DNA of 64,000 nt from Rhodococcoides kyotonense (GTDB lineage: Bacteria > Actinomycetota > Actinomycetes > Mycobacteriales > Mycobacteriaceae): contig NZ_LVHI01000005.1 in assembly GCF_001645385.1 (NCBI RefSeq), forward strand, positions 50,710 to 114,709, read 5' to 3'. The notes under the pieces are model-generated. The model was not told the origin of the DNA. It saw only the letters and a program-made list of their open reading frames with translations, and made no database searches. Of the stretch, positions 62,319-64,000 are shown in pieces. The number at the start of each line of letters is the position of its first letter. Position 1 is the stretch's first letter. Made by a program: the position numbers and the translations under genes.

Positions 62319-63950
62319 GTGGACGAAGGCTCGGGCCCTCCCCGACAGCGACGCTCTCGCGCAGTCGTTGCTCTGCTTCGCAATCGTTGGCGACAACTGA
62401 CCTCGATGCACACAGCCTTGGTTCTGCTGTTTCTGCTTGCGCTCGCCGCGATCCCGGGGGCCCTACTGCCGCAGCGCAACCTCAACACCCAAGCCGTCGA
62501 CTCCTATATCGCCGCACGGCCGGTCCTCGGACCGCTGATGGACACCGTGGAACTGTTCGACGTGTTCGGCAGCTTCTGGTTCACCGCCATCTACGTTCTA
62601 CTGTTCGTCTCGCTCATGGGGTGCCTCACACCGCGGATGTTCGAACACGCGAAATCACTTCGTGCACAGCCAGTTCGAGCTCCGCGAAATCTGGCCAGGC
62701 TTCCGCTGTATCAGGCCGGCGACCTTGCCGGCGGCCCACCGGACGTCGTCGCCGGTATCCGGACCCACTTGAAAGGCTGGAGAACGGCCGTTCGGTCCGA
62801 ACCCGACGGAATCGTCACGCTGTCCGCGGAGAAGGGGTACGCCCGGGAGGCGGGGAATCTGCTCTTTCACTTCTCGCTCATCGGACTCCTCGCGGCCATC
62901 GCCACCGGAAAGCTCGTCGGTTACGAAGGTTCGGTCATCGTCATCGCCGACAACGGCCCGGGCTTCTGCAACACCTCTCCTGCGGTGTACGACTCCTTCC
63001 GAACTGGAAACAGCACCGACGGGACCGGTCTCGAGCCGTTCTGCATCCGGGTCAAGGACTTCACAGCCGACTACCTCGACAACGGACAAGCATCGATGTT
63101 CACCTCGAACATCTCTTATCAGTCTGCCGACGACATCGCCACCGACACCTGGAGAGACTTCCAACTCAAGGTCAACGAGCCCCTGCGACTGGGCAGCGAA
63201 CGCGTCTACCTCACCGGGCATGGATACGCGCCCGAATTCACGGTCACGTTCCCCGACGGGCAGAGTCGCACGGAGGCCCTGCAATTTCGGCCCGACGACG
63301 CCACCACCTTCCTCAGCAGCGGGGCCTTGCGCATCGACCCACCCGGTGGCACGTATGCCACGGCCGATGAACGACGTCGGGGACAGATCGCCATCGAAGG
63401 GCTCTTCGCGCCCACCGCCCAGTTCAACGGAACCCTGCTCTCGTCACGGTTCCCCGAACTGTTCGACCCTGCAGTCGCGATCGACATCTACAAGGGCGAC
63501 ACAGGCCTGGACACCGGGTTCCCTCAATCGATCTTCTCGTTGAACAAGGAGATGATCAATCAGGGCCGGCTGGTCAAGCAAGACCGCGTCAACTTGCGGC
63601 CCGGTGAATCGACAACGCTCAGCGATGGCACCAATGTTCGATTCGACGGCGCCAAGGAATTCGCGAACCTTCAGGTCGGATACGACCCCGCACAGCCTTG
63701 GGTGCTCGTCTTCGCCGTCACGATGATGACCGGCTTGCTGATCTCGTTGGTGATCAAGCGCCGCCGAGTCTTCTTCCGCGTCCGATCTGCGGGCGAGCGG
63801 ACATCTGCCGTCGAGATGGGCGGTCTCGCGCGGACCGACCACGCCGGCTGGGGATCCGAATTCGACATGTTGCATGCGCGAATTCTGATGGCCGACAACC
63901 GACATACGACCACCGACAGAGAAACGGAGCCGCTCGATGCCCATCGATGA
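62319..63950 (+). CDS. ResB cytochrome c biogenesis protein
   Basis: 543 residues. N-terminal membrane helices (TALVLLFLLALAAIPGALLP, FWFTAIYVLLFVSLMGCL) are followed by EKGYAREAGNLLFHFSLIGL with conserved His. A large extracytoplasmic domain follows (PFCIRVKDFTADYLDNGQAS, MFTSNISYQS), and a last helix is near the C-terminus (VFAVTMMTGLLISLVI). ResB/Ccs1 carries heme with CcsA/ResC to apocytochrome c in System II. GTG at 62319 has AAAGG seven bases upstream. The stop overlaps the next start by 14 bases. It acts with the CcsB gene that follows. Confidence 0.93.
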   Translation: MDEGSGPPRQRRSRAVVALLRNRWRQLTSMHTALVLLFLLALAAIPGALLPQRNLNTQAVDSYIAARPVLGPLMDTVELFDVFGSFWFTAIYVLLFVSLMGCLTPRMFEHAKSLRAQPVRAPRNLARLPLYQAGDLAGGPPDVVAGIRTHLKGWRTAVRSEPDGIVTLSAEKGYAREAGNLLFHFSLIGLLAAIATGKLVGYEGSVIVIADNGPGFCNTSPAVYDSFRTGNSTDGTGLEPFCIRVKDFTADYLDNGQASMFTSNISYQSADDIATDTWRDFQLKVNEPLRLGSERVYLTGHGYAPEFTVTFPDGQSRTEALQFRPDDATTFLSSGALRIDPPGGTYATADERRRGQIAIEGLFAPTAQFNGTLLSSRFPELFDPAVAIDIYKGDTGLDTGFPQSIFSLNKEMINQGRLVKQDRVNLRPGESTTLSDGTNVRFDGAKEFANLQVGYDPAQPWVLVFAVTMMTGLLISLVIKRRRVFFRVRSAGERTSAVEMGGLARTDHAGWGSEFDMLHARILMADNRHTTTDRETEPLDAHR

Positions 63951-64000
63951 CACTCTCGCCCGCTGGAGCGATGTCTCCTTCGAGACCGCGTTCGTGGTCT
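63937..64000 (+). CDS. ccsB: CcsB/ResC-type cytochrome c biogenesis protein, 5' end only
   Basis: Twenty-one codons before the window ends (MPIDDTLARWSDVSFETAFV). The LARWSD pattern at the start matches actinobacterial CcsB, the heme-handling partner of ResB. It begins inside the end of resB (14-base overlap), a usual arrangement. The call rests on the N-terminus and gene order. Confidence 0.75.
   Translation, partial: MPIDDTLARWSDVSFETAFVV

Noticed and set aside
1..64000. tRNA, rRNA or riboswitch genes
   Set aside because: I looked for cloverleaf-like and conserved rRNA segments by eye and saw none; a covariance search would be needed to exclude small RNAs.

Overview
The window is high-GC actinobacterial DNA, most likely Rhodococcus or a close relative (Rhodococcoides, Nocardia or Gordonia type). 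This is inferred from GTG/TTG starts with purine-rich ribosome sites, GAF-ANTAR regulators, DUF4229/DUF3105/DUF6153 proteins, a CopD-CtaG fusion and a CcsB-type cytochrome c assembly system. A ParA/ParB pair, a cluster of seven identical palindromes, a DUF2637 protein and several recombinases indicate a large plasmid or integrated plasmid-like island. I did not recognise a replication initiator.

Layout. 1-10.1 kb: a catabolic cluster. An AcoR-type regulator lies divergent to an SDR dehydrogenase, luciferase-like monooxygenase, alpha/beta hydrolase, ABM-domain protein, dodecin and zinc alcohol dehydrogenase. On the regulator's own strand follow acyl-CoA dehydrogenase, a phosphotransferase-fold protein and an acyl-CoA carboxylase beta subunit. 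The set reads as alcohol to ketone to ester/lactone to acid, then acyl-CoA degradation. 10.1-23.9 kb: decayed and signalling DNA, with a degenerate recombinase, a frameshifted hypothetical gene, a YhcG-type nuclease, two GAF-ANTAR regulators, a STAS protein, a diguanylate cyclase, a GNAT/autoinducer-synthase-like protein and a CoA-ligase-like enzyme. 24-31 kb: a 1301-residue STAND-like NTPase behind a tandem TetR regulator, then LuxR-type and TetR regulators. 31.1-34.5 kb: an AT-richer subtilase plus AAA+ ATPase pair matching the IetAS defence/plasmid-stability system. 35.3-43.3 kb: two closely related tyrosine recombinases in inverted orientation enclose parAB, the palindrome cluster and a DUF2637 gene. 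43.3-47.7 kb: remnants, including a broken ArsR gene and a second recombinase-like gene with an internal stop.

47.7-64 kb: a copper/respiration/envelope island. It carries DUF3105, DUF305, two M23 peptidases, two CtaG-type copper proteins (one fused to CopD), CopC, cytochrome oxidase subunit I, a CDF metal exporter, lipoprotein signal peptidase, apolipoprotein N-acyltransferase and the ResB-CcsB cytochrome c maturation pair. A BlaI-type repressor and a BlaR-like M56 protease sit inside it. Six copies of one palindrome (core TACTATG-N3-CATAGTA) lie at the six promoter regions that can drive every one of these operons, including the repressor's own. The simplest reading is a single BlaI-controlled regulon joining copper handling, oxidase assembly, cytochrome c maturation and lipoprotein processing. 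This is the strongest candidate for an undescribed system in the window.
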